Shown piece by piece: positions 1 to 7,200 of a DNA stretch of 22,745 nucleotides (within the stretch, counting starts at the first letter, position 1; each line of letters starts with the position of its first letter). A program made the translations under genes and the position numbers. The notes under the pieces were generated by a model. The model ran no database searches, was not told the origin of the DNA, and worked only from the letters and a program-made list of their open reading frames with translations. The DNA is from UBA6164 sp045107135 (GTDB lineage Bacteria > Patescibacteriota > Gracilibacteria > BD1-5 > UBA6164), in NCBI GenBank assembly GCA_045107135.1, contig JASFZI010000034.1, positions 1 to 22,745 on the forward strand, in the 5' to 3' direction.

Positions 1-2
1 CT

Positions 3-104
3 CCAGTTGAAAAAACTCCTGTAAAAAAAGAAACAGTAGAAAAAACTCCAGCAAAAAAAACTTCTGCTAAAAAAGAAACAGTTAAAAAAATAGAAGAAAA
101 ATAG
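3..104 (+). CDS. C-terminal tail of a Lys-rich protein, possibly ribosomal protein S2 (partial)
   Basis: Only the last 33 codons are in the window, ending at TAG. The tail repeats the pattern EKTP-KK-ET/S and is almost entirely Lys, Glu, Thr and Val, so it is a charged, probably disordered extension. In most bacteria rpsB lies just upstream of tsf, and CPR ribosomal proteins often carry such basic tails, so S2 is a reasonable guess. That rests on position alone, because no folded domain is visible here. A Lys-rich histone-like or other protein is equally compatible with the sequence. Confidence 0.6.
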   Translation, partial: PVEKTPVKKETVEKTPAKKTSAKKETVKKIEEK

Positions 105-161
105 TTTTATACTAAAATACAATTGTTAAATATTATCCCTTATCTTCTTAATTTAAATATT

Positions 162-599
162 ATGGAAAATGATAATCTTTCTAATAGTGACAAATTAAAA
201 AATTCATTATGTTATGTCCCTCTTGTAGGAATTGTTTTATTCTTTACAGAAGAGCATAAATGAAAAATATTAATGAAGCATATAAAATATTGAACATTTT
301 TATTTTGAGTATTTGTTTTAGTTCAGTTTCTTTTTGTATGAGTTTTTAGACTTCCAGTTTGAGCAATTTTATTTTTAATATATGCTTGAATTACAGGTTT
401 TTTATGATGGAAAGCCTACAATTGAGAAGATATTAATTTAGAATATGTTGATGATTTTGAACAGAGAATAAAAGACAATTTGAATGATAATGAAGTAGTT
501 AAAAAAGAGAATACTACTGAAACTAAGACAGAAAATACTACAACAGAAAAAAAGAATAATACAAAGGAAAAAACTGATGATGATGTGTTAGATTTTTAA
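162..599 (+). CDS. Small membrane protein with charged C-terminal tail
   Basis: 145 aa read with TGA as Gly (eight in-frame TGA). Residues 15-30 (LCYVPLVGIVLFF) form a short hydrophobic segment. Two further membrane segments follow at about residues 43-60 and 64-82. From about residue 100 the protein is hydrophilic, rich in Thr, Glu, Lys and Asn, and probably disordered in the cytoplasm. The layout resembles small DUF4870/Tic20-like membrane proteins (residues SLCYVPLVGIV), but this is a weak resemblance. It sits between the Lys-rich gene and tsf on the same strand, with 57 nt before and 31 nt after, so co-transcription is likely. Function unknown. Confidence 0.8.
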
Positions 600-630
600 T
601 AATCAATTTAATTAGTAACAAAATAAAATT

Positions 631-1416
631 ATGGCAATTACTGCTGCTCAAGTTAAAGAACTTAGAGAAATTACAGGTATTTGAATGATGGAATGTAAAA
701 AAGCTCTTGATGAAACTGATGGTGATATTGATTTAGCAATAGATGAACTTAGAAAAAAAGGTTTAGCTAAAGCCGCTAAAAAAGCTGATAGAGCTACTTT
801 AGAATGAGGTATTAAAATTATAACTAATAATGGTAAAGCAACAGTTTTATCTATAGCTTGTGAAACTGATTTTTTAGCTATTTCTGATAAATTCGAAAAT
901 TTGCTTACTAAAATTTCTGAATATTTAGCAGAAAATGGAGAAGCTTCAAAAGAAACTGCTCAAAAATTAATTAACAGTGATTATGCATTAGAATTAGGTG
1001 AAAACTTACAAATTCATGATTACAGAGTTATTGAAGGTGAAGTTGCTGCTTCATACGTTCATTCAAATGGTAAAGTTTCTGCATTAATTATTGCAAAAGC
1101 ATGAACAGATGAAGAAAAAGCTAAACAAGTAGCAATGCACGTAACTGCTTCTGTTCCTGAATATTTATCTCCAGATGATATTTCTGAAGAGGTAATTGAA
1201 AAAGAAAAATCAATTCAATTAGAAATAATGAAAAATGATCCAAAAATGGGTAATAAATCTGATGATATATTACTAAAAATTATTGGAGGTAAAATGTGAA
1301 AATTCAAATCTGAAATTTCTCTACTAGAACAACCATTCGTAATGGATCCAAATGTTAAAGTAAAAGACTTTATCGGAGCAGATTCTATTACAGCATTTTA
1401 TAGATTTTCTATATAA
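631..1416 (+). CDS. tsf: Translation elongation factor Ts
   Basis: 261 aa, full length for the family. EF-Ts is the cytoplasmic guanine-nucleotide exchange factor that recharges EF-Tu. The N-terminal UBA-like domain is clear (VKELREITGIGMMECKKAL), as is the EF-Tu contact motif CETDFLA near residue 80. The C-terminal half carries the usual motif KIIGGKMGKF. Gly-18 in TGIGMM and three other glycines are encoded by TGA, which makes this gene one of the best proofs of code 25 in the window. The other 13 or so glycines use GGT or GGA, a higher share than in most neighbours, as expected if highly expressed genes avoid UGA. The ATG follows AAATAAAATT with no Shine-Dalgarno sequence. Confidence 0.97.
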
Positions 1417-1422
1417 AAAAAG

Positions 1423-1470
1423 AAACCTAACTTAACCTCTCTCAAAAGGAGAGAGATAAAGTTTGGTTTT
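1423..1470 (+). terminator. Hairpin between tsf and tRNA-Trp
   Basis: A long imperfect stem: AAACC pairs GGTTT, AACTT pairs AAGTT, and CTCTCTC pairs GAGAGAG around an AAAAG loop. It ends in TTTT only 4 nt before the tRNA. It may terminate the tsf transcript or mark the 5' boundary for tRNA processing. The U-run is short. Confidence 0.65.
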
Positions 1471-1474
1471 ATAA

Positions 1475-1549
1475 AGTCCCATATTTCATCGGTTAGAATT
1501 CAGGATTCCAAATCCTGCGAGCTAGGTTCGACTCCTAGTGGGACTGCCA
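1475..1549 (+). tRNA. tRNA-Trp (anticodon CCA)
   Basis: 75 nt including encoded CCA. Acceptor AGTCCCA pairs with TGGGACT, the discriminator is G. The anticodon stem CAGGA/TCCTG encloses loop TTCCAAA, which gives anticodon CCA. The T arm is CTAGG-TTCGACT-CCTAG. The D stem has one weak pair. The CCA anticodon decodes UGG only, in keeping with UGA being used for Gly. The 3' end (from 1542) belongs to a 19-bp sequence repeated at 12928, the att core of the adjacent element, and antisense to it lie the last codons and stop of the integrase. Confidence 0.95.
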
Positions 1550-3196
1550 TTTAAGATTTCCAACTAAATCCTCATTTTGAGGATTTTTTTGTTGGCTTAA
1601 ACTTGCTGGATAGGTGGTGAAAACGGGTGTGTGATGTTTTATATTTTCATACTCTATTCTTCAATCATAAACTATATCAAAAGCAAGGTTTATTAGTTCA
1701 GGGTTTTCCTTTTGTAATGCTAGTTCTTCTATGTGTGTGATTACTCTTTTTGAGTGATATCTAAATTTATCTAAACTGGTTGTTGTTTCTCATCACTCTT
1801 TTTTAAGTTCTACTTTATATTTTTCTGATTTAATATCTTCTAGTTCCTTATTTTTAGCTTCAAGTAAGATAGGGAAGTTAATGACTTTATCAATACTATC
1901 TATAATACTTTTTTCTTTTTTATTTAGTTCTTGTAGATTTTTATTATAATCTATTATATTTTCTTTAAATTTTTCTTTATTTTCTATATATATTTCTTCA
2001 GATATCTCATCAAATAATTTAAAACCTTCATTTTCAATTTTTATATTCTTAAATATTTCTTCTATTTGATTATGACTTTCATCTCTTCTTATAGTATAGT
2101 TTTTATGTTTTATTCATCCTTTTCACCTACATTGATAATAATGATGTAATTTTCAATTTCATCAAGTAGAAGTATTACCAGTCAATATTGAAGAACATAC
2201 AGGACATTTCAAAGCTTTAGTATATGGGAATGAATTATTATAGTTTTTTCTTGTTTCTATTATTGGTTGATTGATTGTAATCTCTTTTTTATTTTTATAT
2301 TCAATTTTAACTTCTTTATCATCTATTTCTATTATTGTTATTTTTCATCTGTTTGCTTTGTTCCATATATTAATATCAATTAAACCTTTGTAAGCTGTTC
2401 TAATTGGTTTATATCAAGTCCATTTACTTGAAATTATTCCAGCATATACAGGCATTTTTATAAACATTTGTAATTGTTTTACAGTAAGCTTATTTCATCT
2501 TTTAGATATAAATCATTTAGTATTTACATTATCTACTATTTCTTCATCTGTAAGGTATCATTTAGCTCTACTTTCAAATATCTCTTCAAGCCATTCTCAT
2601 TCTATAGGATGTTTTATTTGAATAGTTACTTTTCAATATGGAGTTCTCTCTTTGGTATTTATATATCATAGATTTGCTTGTCTTACTTGGTATCATAATT
2701 GTTCTAGTTCTATTTCTCTTGGGATGGTTCTTTGAATAATTTTTTTTCATTCTATTTTAGCTTGTGTTGATATCATAACTTCAGCATATTCACTTGTGCT
2801 TTCGGTGTTCCATTTGTATTGTTCCATATCTACAATATCATTTTTCATTACAATGTTTGTATCTCAAATAATATTTTTACTATCTTTTAATATTATTCAA
2901 TTGTTATATAGGTCTTCTTTTAATTCACTATAAACTCAATATCATTCTCTTGAAAATCTATCTATATCAAATACAATAAAGTATTCTACATTATTTTCTT
3001 TTGCATTGTTAATAGCTTCATCAAACACTGGTCTTTTTTTCTTTTTTCAAGTAAATGCTTCTTTATATACTCAAACAACTTGTATAGAGTTGTTTTTACA
3101 ATAAGTTCTACAGGCTTTTTCTTGACCATTTAAACTATCTCAATTATTTTTTTGTTTACTTGTAGATACTCTACAATATATTACTGCTTTTTTCAT
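1535..3196 (-). CDS. Large serine recombinase (integrase) of element A
   Basis: 553 aa with TGA as Gly. It catalyses site-specific integration and excision. The resolvase-type catalytic domain is at residues 1-150: R9 and nucleophile S11 in YCRVSTSKQ, and D79-R80-F-S-R83 in the DRFSR motif. A Recombinase (PF07508-type) domain spans about 160-300. A zinc-ribbon-like part follows, with C331, C334 and C356; the usual fourth Cys is not obvious. Residues 400-470 are a coiled coil. The last codons run antisense through the tRNA terminator, the att core and the tRNA 3' end, ending KWQSH-stop with the stop at 1535-1537 inside tRNA-Trp. In the excised circle the frame would instead continue for 38 codons encoded at 12813-12926. 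The start lies 1 nt past the XRE stop, so the two genes form an operon. Confidence 0.93.
1542..1560. repeat. att core, copy 1 (attL of element A)
   Basis: GACTGCCATTTAAGATTTC. It covers the last eight bases of tRNA-Trp (GACTGCCA) plus 11 bases of 3' flank. It is identical to 12928-12946, and 16 bp of it recur at 14724-14739. On the minus strand it encodes the integrase residues N-L-K-W-Q-S near the C-terminus. Confidence 0.85.
1566..1590 (+). terminator. Terminator of tRNA-Trp, supplied by element A
   Basis: Stem AAATCCTC/GAGGATTT with loop ATTTT and a T7 run. It lies inside the element, just past the att core, so integration replaces the tRNA's own terminator with this one. The minus strand of the same bases encodes integrase residues KNPQNEDL. 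A related hairpin follows att copy 2. Confidence 0.85.
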
Positions 3197-3197
3197 C

Positions 3198-3404
3198 TTA
3201 TTCTTTAATTATTTTAAATAAATCATTAGGAGTACAGTCAAAAGCTTTTAATAATTTAGCAATTGTATCTAATCCTATTTTAGTCGTTTTTCCATTTTTA
3301 ATATTGGAAATTTGAATGGGAGATATTCAAGTAATTTTAGATAACTCTATAGCTGTCATCTTATTTTTACCCATTAACTCCCATAAGTTAATTTCTATTT
3401 TCAT
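3198..3404 (-). CDS. XRE/Cro-family repressor
   Basis: 68 aa, a single helix-turn-helix domain of the short Cro/YozG type: MTAIELSKITGISPIQISNIKNGK is split around the turn residue Gly-26, encoded by TGA. It probably binds DNA as a dimer and controls the integrase operon. A near-perfect 25-bp palindrome lies 9 nt upstream of its start (3413-3437) and is the natural candidate operator, suggesting autoregulation. It is followed after 1 nt by the integrase. Size and position match the lysis/lysogeny-type switch of temperate elements. Confidence 0.9.
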
Positions 3405-3412
3405 ATATAATA

Positions 3413-3437
3413 TATTAAACTATAATTATATTTAATA
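3413..3437. promoter_or_regulatory. Candidate operator palindrome of the XRE repressor
   Basis: TATTAAAC-TATAATTATA-TTTAATA: a perfect 10-bp palindromic centre flanked by TATTAAA and TTTAATA, with one unpaired C. It sits between the XRE start (3404) and the stop of the upstream small gene (3443). TATAAT-like bases overlap it, so it may be both promoter and operator. AT-rich DNA makes chance palindromes common, so this is tentative. Confidence 0.45.
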
Positions 3438-3442
3438 TAAGT

Positions 3443-3595
3443 CTAATATATTATATGTCAATTGTTTTTTATGAAGTTATTGAAGTTTATATTTGCTAAC
3501 TTATATAAGTTTTCTATTAATCTAATCTTCTTTTCTTCACTAATATCATATTCTTTAAGATATTTTAATTTTTCTGTGTAATCTATTATTGTCAT
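3443..3595 (-). CDS. Small hypothetical protein (50 aa)
   Basis: 50 aa, mostly charged helix: MTIIDYTEKLKYLKEYDI then SEEKKIRLIENLYKLANINF. One TGA is read as Gly near the end; the stop is TAG. It has no signal peptide or membrane segment. It lies 38 nt upstream of the XRE gene in the same direction. Small helical proteins here often help regulate temperate elements, for example as an excisionase or antirepressor, but nothing in the sequence fixes its role. Confidence 0.6.
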
Positions 3596-3615
3596 TATTT
3601 ATTTAGTTAAATATG

Positions 3616-3629
3616 ACTTATCGATAAGT
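3616..3629. promoter_or_regulatory. 14-bp perfect palindrome, possible operator
   Basis: ACTTATCGATAAGT lies 20 bp upstream of the 50-aa minus-strand gene, where a promoter is expected. It contains C/G bases at its centre and is less likely to be chance than the purely A/T palindromes. Binding protein unknown. Confidence 0.4.
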
Positions 3630-3644
3630 ACTTGATGTAAATAA

Positions 3645-3663
3645 TAAAAGGAGCGACCTTTTA
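3645..3663. terminator. Short hairpin, possible terminator
   Basis: TAAAAGG-AGCGA-CCTTTTA, a perfect 7-bp stem with a 5-nt loop. It lies downstream of the minus-strand helicase gene and its repeat array, so it may be a weak terminator. The U-run is short on both strands. Confidence 0.35.
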
Positions 3664-3684
3664 ATTTGTATAAATTTTGTTAAG

Positions 3685-3750
3685 AGAACATTAGAACAAT
3701 AGAACATTGTTTAGCTATTAGCATTTATGTTCTACTGTTCTACTTGTTCT
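3685..3750. repeat. Inverted array of AGAACA / TGTTCT repeats
   Basis: AGAACA occurs at 3685, 3693 and 3701 (8-bp period). Its complement TGTTCT occurs at 3728, 3736 and 3745. The two triplets face each other across a 21-bp centre. The array touches the stop codon of the SF3 helicase. Phased short repeats next to a replication helicase look like iterons or an initiator-binding array; as RNA the same bases could fold into a long hairpin. Related GTTCT repeats occur at 5822-5854. Confidence 0.65.
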
Positions 3751-4990
3751 ATGAAGTTTTATTATCAGGAATTACTACTCAATAATAAGTATCATCTCAT
3801 ATTCTTATTTTTTTCTTCGGATATTTAGAATTATGCCAAAAGAATTTTTTAAACTCTCTTTCTTCATATGAGTTTTCAATACAGAACATATTAATCATAT
3901 CATCAATATCTGTTTTTCTTTTCTTTCAATTATAATCAGGAAAATTATCATTTAACCATTCCCAGAATTGATTAGCATCACTTAAGCTTCTATCTTCTAG
4001 GTCTTTTTTATCTTCATTATCTAAAGCTTCTAAATTATTATAACTTAAAACTTCAGGATAAGTTTTATATAACCAAGCTAAATAATCTTTAACTCTTTCA
4101 ATATCCCTAATAGAGTTGTTAATATCTTTTCAATTTGTTAAACTAGAATTTGATTTTATTATCGTAAATCTTCTATTACCTTTATCTTTATCATCTAATT
4201 GTAAAGGTTTATTTGAGTTAGATGATATGAAAAACCAAGCAATATTATCTGTTTGATATTGTCTTACTCCTTTTTCATTAACCATAATTTTTTCTGCACC
4301 AATAATATTCTTTAGCTTATTTAAAACTCAGATATCACTATGCGTATTATTAGTTGCAATTTCAGCAAATTCAACAATTAATTTTTGCCCTCTATATGTA
4401 TCAAATGAGCCTGTAAGGTCCTTTTGTCACAAGTTAGCTAATGTGTTATCTTCTCAGAAAATAGTTCATAAGAGAGACATTAAAGTTCATTTTCCACTAC
4501 CTCATTTTCAATAAAAAACTACTGCAGGAATTGTAAAGTCATTTAAATTATTATGTTTGTACAAAATTGCCTTATGTAGGTATTCTATATTTTCTGGTTT
4601 GTGTCAGCAAACATTATCTACTAAGTCTTTTATGTCACTATGTAATATAGGATTACTTGAAGGTTTTAATATAGAATTTTCATCTAGTAAATTATAACTT
4701 CCTTCTTTTCATCATTTTCTATATACTAAACTATCATAAGTTTCTATTATAGAATACTCTCTCATTGTTTTTAATTCCTTTGGAGTAACTAATATGTTAT
4801 TAATAACATCATTAGGACTAAAAAATATTTTAGCTTGAACCCAATAATACTTAGCTAAACTTTTAATATAAACATAAGTATCTTTTATATTATCTACCTT
4901 CTCTTCTAGTTCATCTAGGAATAAATTTTGCTTACTGCCAGTTTTTTTTACTTTTTTAGAGGTTAATTCCTCTATATTTTCAAATTTCAT
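3749..4990 (-). CDS. SF3-type replicative helicase (D5/P4-alpha-like AAA+ ATPase)
   Basis: 413 aa with TGA as Gly. The core is a superfamily 3 helicase of the kind found in phages, satellites and plasmids. Walker A is G161-K-G-G-S-G-K167-G-T169, with several of its glycines written TGA. A Walker B-like acidic strand is KLIVEFAE (203-210). Sensor-1 Asn is in FFISSNSNKP (253-262) and the arginine finger in GNRRFTI (271-277). The N-terminal 110 residues are charged and helical, like a D5_N region. The C-terminal part (residues 340-413) is probably a winged-helix DNA-binding end. Its job would be unwinding DNA during replication of the excised element. The primase-like gene starts its stop 14 nt upstream, so the two are likely co-transcribed. 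Confidence 0.9.
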
Positions 4991-5004
4991 TGGTTATTTT
5001 ATTA

Positions 5005-5604
5005 TTATAAATTATACATTTCTATAAATCTTTTATATCATTCTTTAGTGGTTATGTTTTCCATATAAGAAATGAAGTTTATAGAATTTCATCCTCTTCA
5101 ACATCAAAAACAATAAAAGCTGTTTGTATTTTCATATATTTTAAAACTAGCTGTATTATCTTTATGTAGAGGGCACTTTAAATTCCTTCTCAAATTTGAG
5201 GGAAGTTTTATATACTTTCAAATTACGTTTTTAATAGGTATTTCATTAATATCTATTTTTTTAAATTCTTTAGTATATTTTCTTTTACTAGGTAATTTTG
5301 AATATAAATGAGTATTAAAAGTTTGTAATGTATTTTCTAACTCGTCTAATCTATTTCATCAATTATCTTGCTTTACTAGTAGTTCTATAAAATATTCTGA
5401 TATCTTATCTAAATCACTATATCTACTTAGATTTTCCTTAGTTTTATTTTCTATAAATGTATCAAGTGCTTTATACTCTTTATAAAGAGGTGATATAAAA
5501 TTTTGTATTTCTTTTATAGAAAGGGAACTAAGTATATTTTGTTCAATATAATATTTAGAATTATCATCTAGATATTTTCTTTCTGTTTCTTTTTGCATTA
5601 ACAT
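5005..5604 (-). CDS. CHC2 zinc-finger primase-like protein without a TOPRIM domain
   Basis: 199 aa. The C-terminal 70 residues match the DnaG zinc-binding domain: C144-P-L-H147 and C165-F-G-C168 within LKCPLHKDNTASF and SFYCFGCGRGGN. In DnaG this domain recognises template DNA for primer synthesis. The residues 1-120 are helical and charged with no recognised fold, and no TOPRIM catalytic domain follows, so this protein alone should not make primers. It may work with the adjacent SF3 helicase or with a host primase. The ATG at 5604 is used here; MQKE at 5598 is an alternative two codons in. No Shine-Dalgarno sequence. Confidence 0.85.
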
Positions 5605-5617
5605 TAATTATTAATAC

Positions 5618-5652
5618 TTCGCGAAGCTCTATATAAACTTGTATTGCAATAC
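5618..5652. repeat. Two perfect palindromes upstream of the primase-like gene
   Basis: CTTCGCGAAG (5618-5627) and GTATTGCAATAC (5641-5652) lie 14 and 37 bp upstream of the minus-strand start. Their C/G-containing centres stand out in this AT-rich DNA. They may be operators for the primase-helicase operon or part of the replication origin. Confidence 0.45.
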
Positions 5653-5821
5653 GGTATAAATATTAAGAAAGGTTTTTCGAAATATGTATATTTTATTTTT
5701 GTTTTAGGTCTTTTAGTATTTTGCGCAATAAAAAAAGAATATGTAATTTACATACTCTTATTATATTCAATTGTTACTTTAAATCAGCCTTAAAAGAATG
5801 GTATAAGTATAGAACTATTAA

Positions 5822-5854
5822 TTAAAGTTCTGGTAAAATTCTCGTAAAGTTCTA
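5822..5854. repeat. Three tandem 11-bp repeats, iteron-like
   Basis: TTAAAGTTCTG, GTAAAATTCTC and GTAAAGTTCTA follow each other without gap. The last covers the stop codon of the winged-helix gene. One helical turn per repeat and closeness to replication genes suggest an initiator-binding site. Together with the palindromes at 5618-5652, the 247-bp gap 5605-5851 is the best candidate origin of element A. No other gene is seen in the gap. Confidence 0.55.
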
Positions 5855-6967
5855 GTTAGAGATTTCTATCATATATCATTTTTTTTGAACATTTTTTATT
5901 ATTTTTTTTATACTTTTATATTTAATTCTATTTTTTATATCTTGTAAATAATCCCTTGGGAATTTAATAGTTTTAAAATCCCCATTTATATATGTATTTA
6001 TTTCATTATAGGTTTTTAAGGTATTTGCATTTTCATATAAATATTTAAATAATTTATATTCTTGAGTACTAGGTTTAATATTTCATATTTTTTTTCAATT
6101 ATCAAAAACATCTCAATTATTTTTATCAAAAAATACTCAGTTTTCTTTTCAGTATTCTACTATATTAATATAAAATTCATCTTTATTATTACTATATTCT
6201 TTTATGCTAATTTTATTATCTAGATTAAGAAGAATTAGTAAAAGTCTAAAATTAGAAGTTTTATTTTCATTTTTTATATAAATATTCTTTCATTCTGTTC
6301 AATATTTTTCATCTAATTCTAATATTTTATTTAATAAATTTTCTTTTAGCTTCTTTATTACAAATCATTTTACCTTTATATTATCTTCTATTGCTTCAAT
6401 AGCTGATTTATTAAATTTATTTTTATCCTGTATATCAATTATAAAACTATATATATTTTGTACTCAGTCAGCTAAATCTATTTGTCTTTTAGGTTCATTA
6501 ATTCAAGAAAATGCTATTATTTTTAATCAAAGATAATCTAATAAATCATATAATTTTTCAATTTTATTATTTAGGTATATTTCTGTATCTTTGATACTTA
6601 AATAAGTTAAATCATTAATCTTATTTATTATTTTTTCAAGCCCTCTATAGTTTGTAACTGTAGTATCTGTATAATGGATATTTCATTCATCATCAACTTT
6701 CTCAGTAAAATTCTTATCTAAAATACTTATATCTTCTGCGTTATAAAAATATCAATCAGGAGTAATGTAGTCTTTGTTTTGAGCCACTAATAATATTTCT
6801 CTTTCGTAAAGTTTGTCTATAATTTTAATAGTATTTTCTTTTGAGTTATATAGTTCAAATATAAGTTCTTCCATACTATAAAAAATAATATTATTTGAAA
6901 TATCCTTTTTACTATAATCTTTAATTAATTCTTTATCATTAAAAAAGCTAATTTTAAAATTTTCCAT
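5852..6967 (-). CDS. Protein with C-terminal OmpR-like winged helix (putative initiator or regulator)
   Basis: 371 aa with about 15 in-frame TGA read as Gly. The C-terminal 75 residues fit the OmpR/PhoB winged helix: PSTQEYKLFKYLYENANTL, then the recognition helix region around YLQDIKNRIKYKSIKK, then the closing hairpin NVQKKGYMIEI, which parallels the family's VRGVGYRL ending. No receiver domain is present. The N-terminal part is helical and not recognised. Within this replication module it could be the initiator that binds the tandem repeats overlapping its own 3' end, or a transcriptional regulator; this is inference. A sigma-70-like promoter lies 30 bp upstream (6997-7024). Confidence 0.75.
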
Positions 6968-6996
6968 TAATAAATAAGAGGTTAATAATTTTCTTT

Positions 6997-7024
6997 ATTA
7001 TACTATAATACTTGATTTTTTCAA
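6997..7024 (-). promoter_or_regulatory. Sigma-70-like promoter of the winged-helix gene
   Basis: On the minus strand, -35 TTGAAA (7024-7019) and -10 TATAAT (7002-6997) are separated by 16 bp. Transcription would start about 20 nt before the ATG at 6967. The -10 is a perfect consensus, though such hexamers are frequent at this base composition. Confidence 0.55.
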
Positions 7025-7045
7025 TAGTTTAAGTATCTTAGATGA

Positions 7046-7172
7046 GCTTAGATATCCAATAATCCGATAGAAGTTAGAAAGAGGGACATTTTTTGTCTCT
7101 GCCTTCTTTTGATTTTTATCGAATTAAGGATGTCTAAGCAACTTAAAGAGTATATTAAGTGTCCCTCTTTTT
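7046..7172 (+). ncRNA. Candidate structured RNA with pseudoknot
   Basis: GCTTAGATATCC (7046-7057) pairs over 12 bp with GGATGTCTAAGC (7128-7139). Inside, CGAT/ATCG (7065/7118) and GAAG/CTTC (7070/7103) continue a rod. The apical strand AGAGGGACA (7080-7088) can pair locally with TGTCTCT (7094-7100), or perfectly with the downstream tail TGTCCCTCT (7160-7168), which runs into T5. The first gives a simple hairpin, the second a pseudoknot or terminator. It fills the gap between two divergent genes and ends 28 nt before the secreted-protein gene. It may be a cis-acting leader or a separate small RNA. It matches no family I know. Confidence 0.55.
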
Positions 7173-7200
7173 GTTTACTTTAATATATTAATTTATTATT

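Noticed and set aside
1..104. Firm assignment to rpsB
   Set aside because: Only a Lys-rich tail is visible, and an extra gene separates it from tsf, so position alone does not prove it.
2474..2671. Short plus-strand reading frame inside the integrase gene
   Set aside because: It lies antisense to well-supported integrase codons and its product is low-complexity Phe/Ser/Tyr-rich.
1535..3196. Integrase as a pseudogene full of stop codons
   Set aside because: All interruptions are TGA, which is Gly here; no TAA or TAG interrupts the frame. The same applies to the other genes that look broken in the standard code.
3685..3750. CRISPR-like array
   Set aside because: Units are 6 bp with 2-3 bp spacing and are inverted in the second half; there are no spacers or cas genes.
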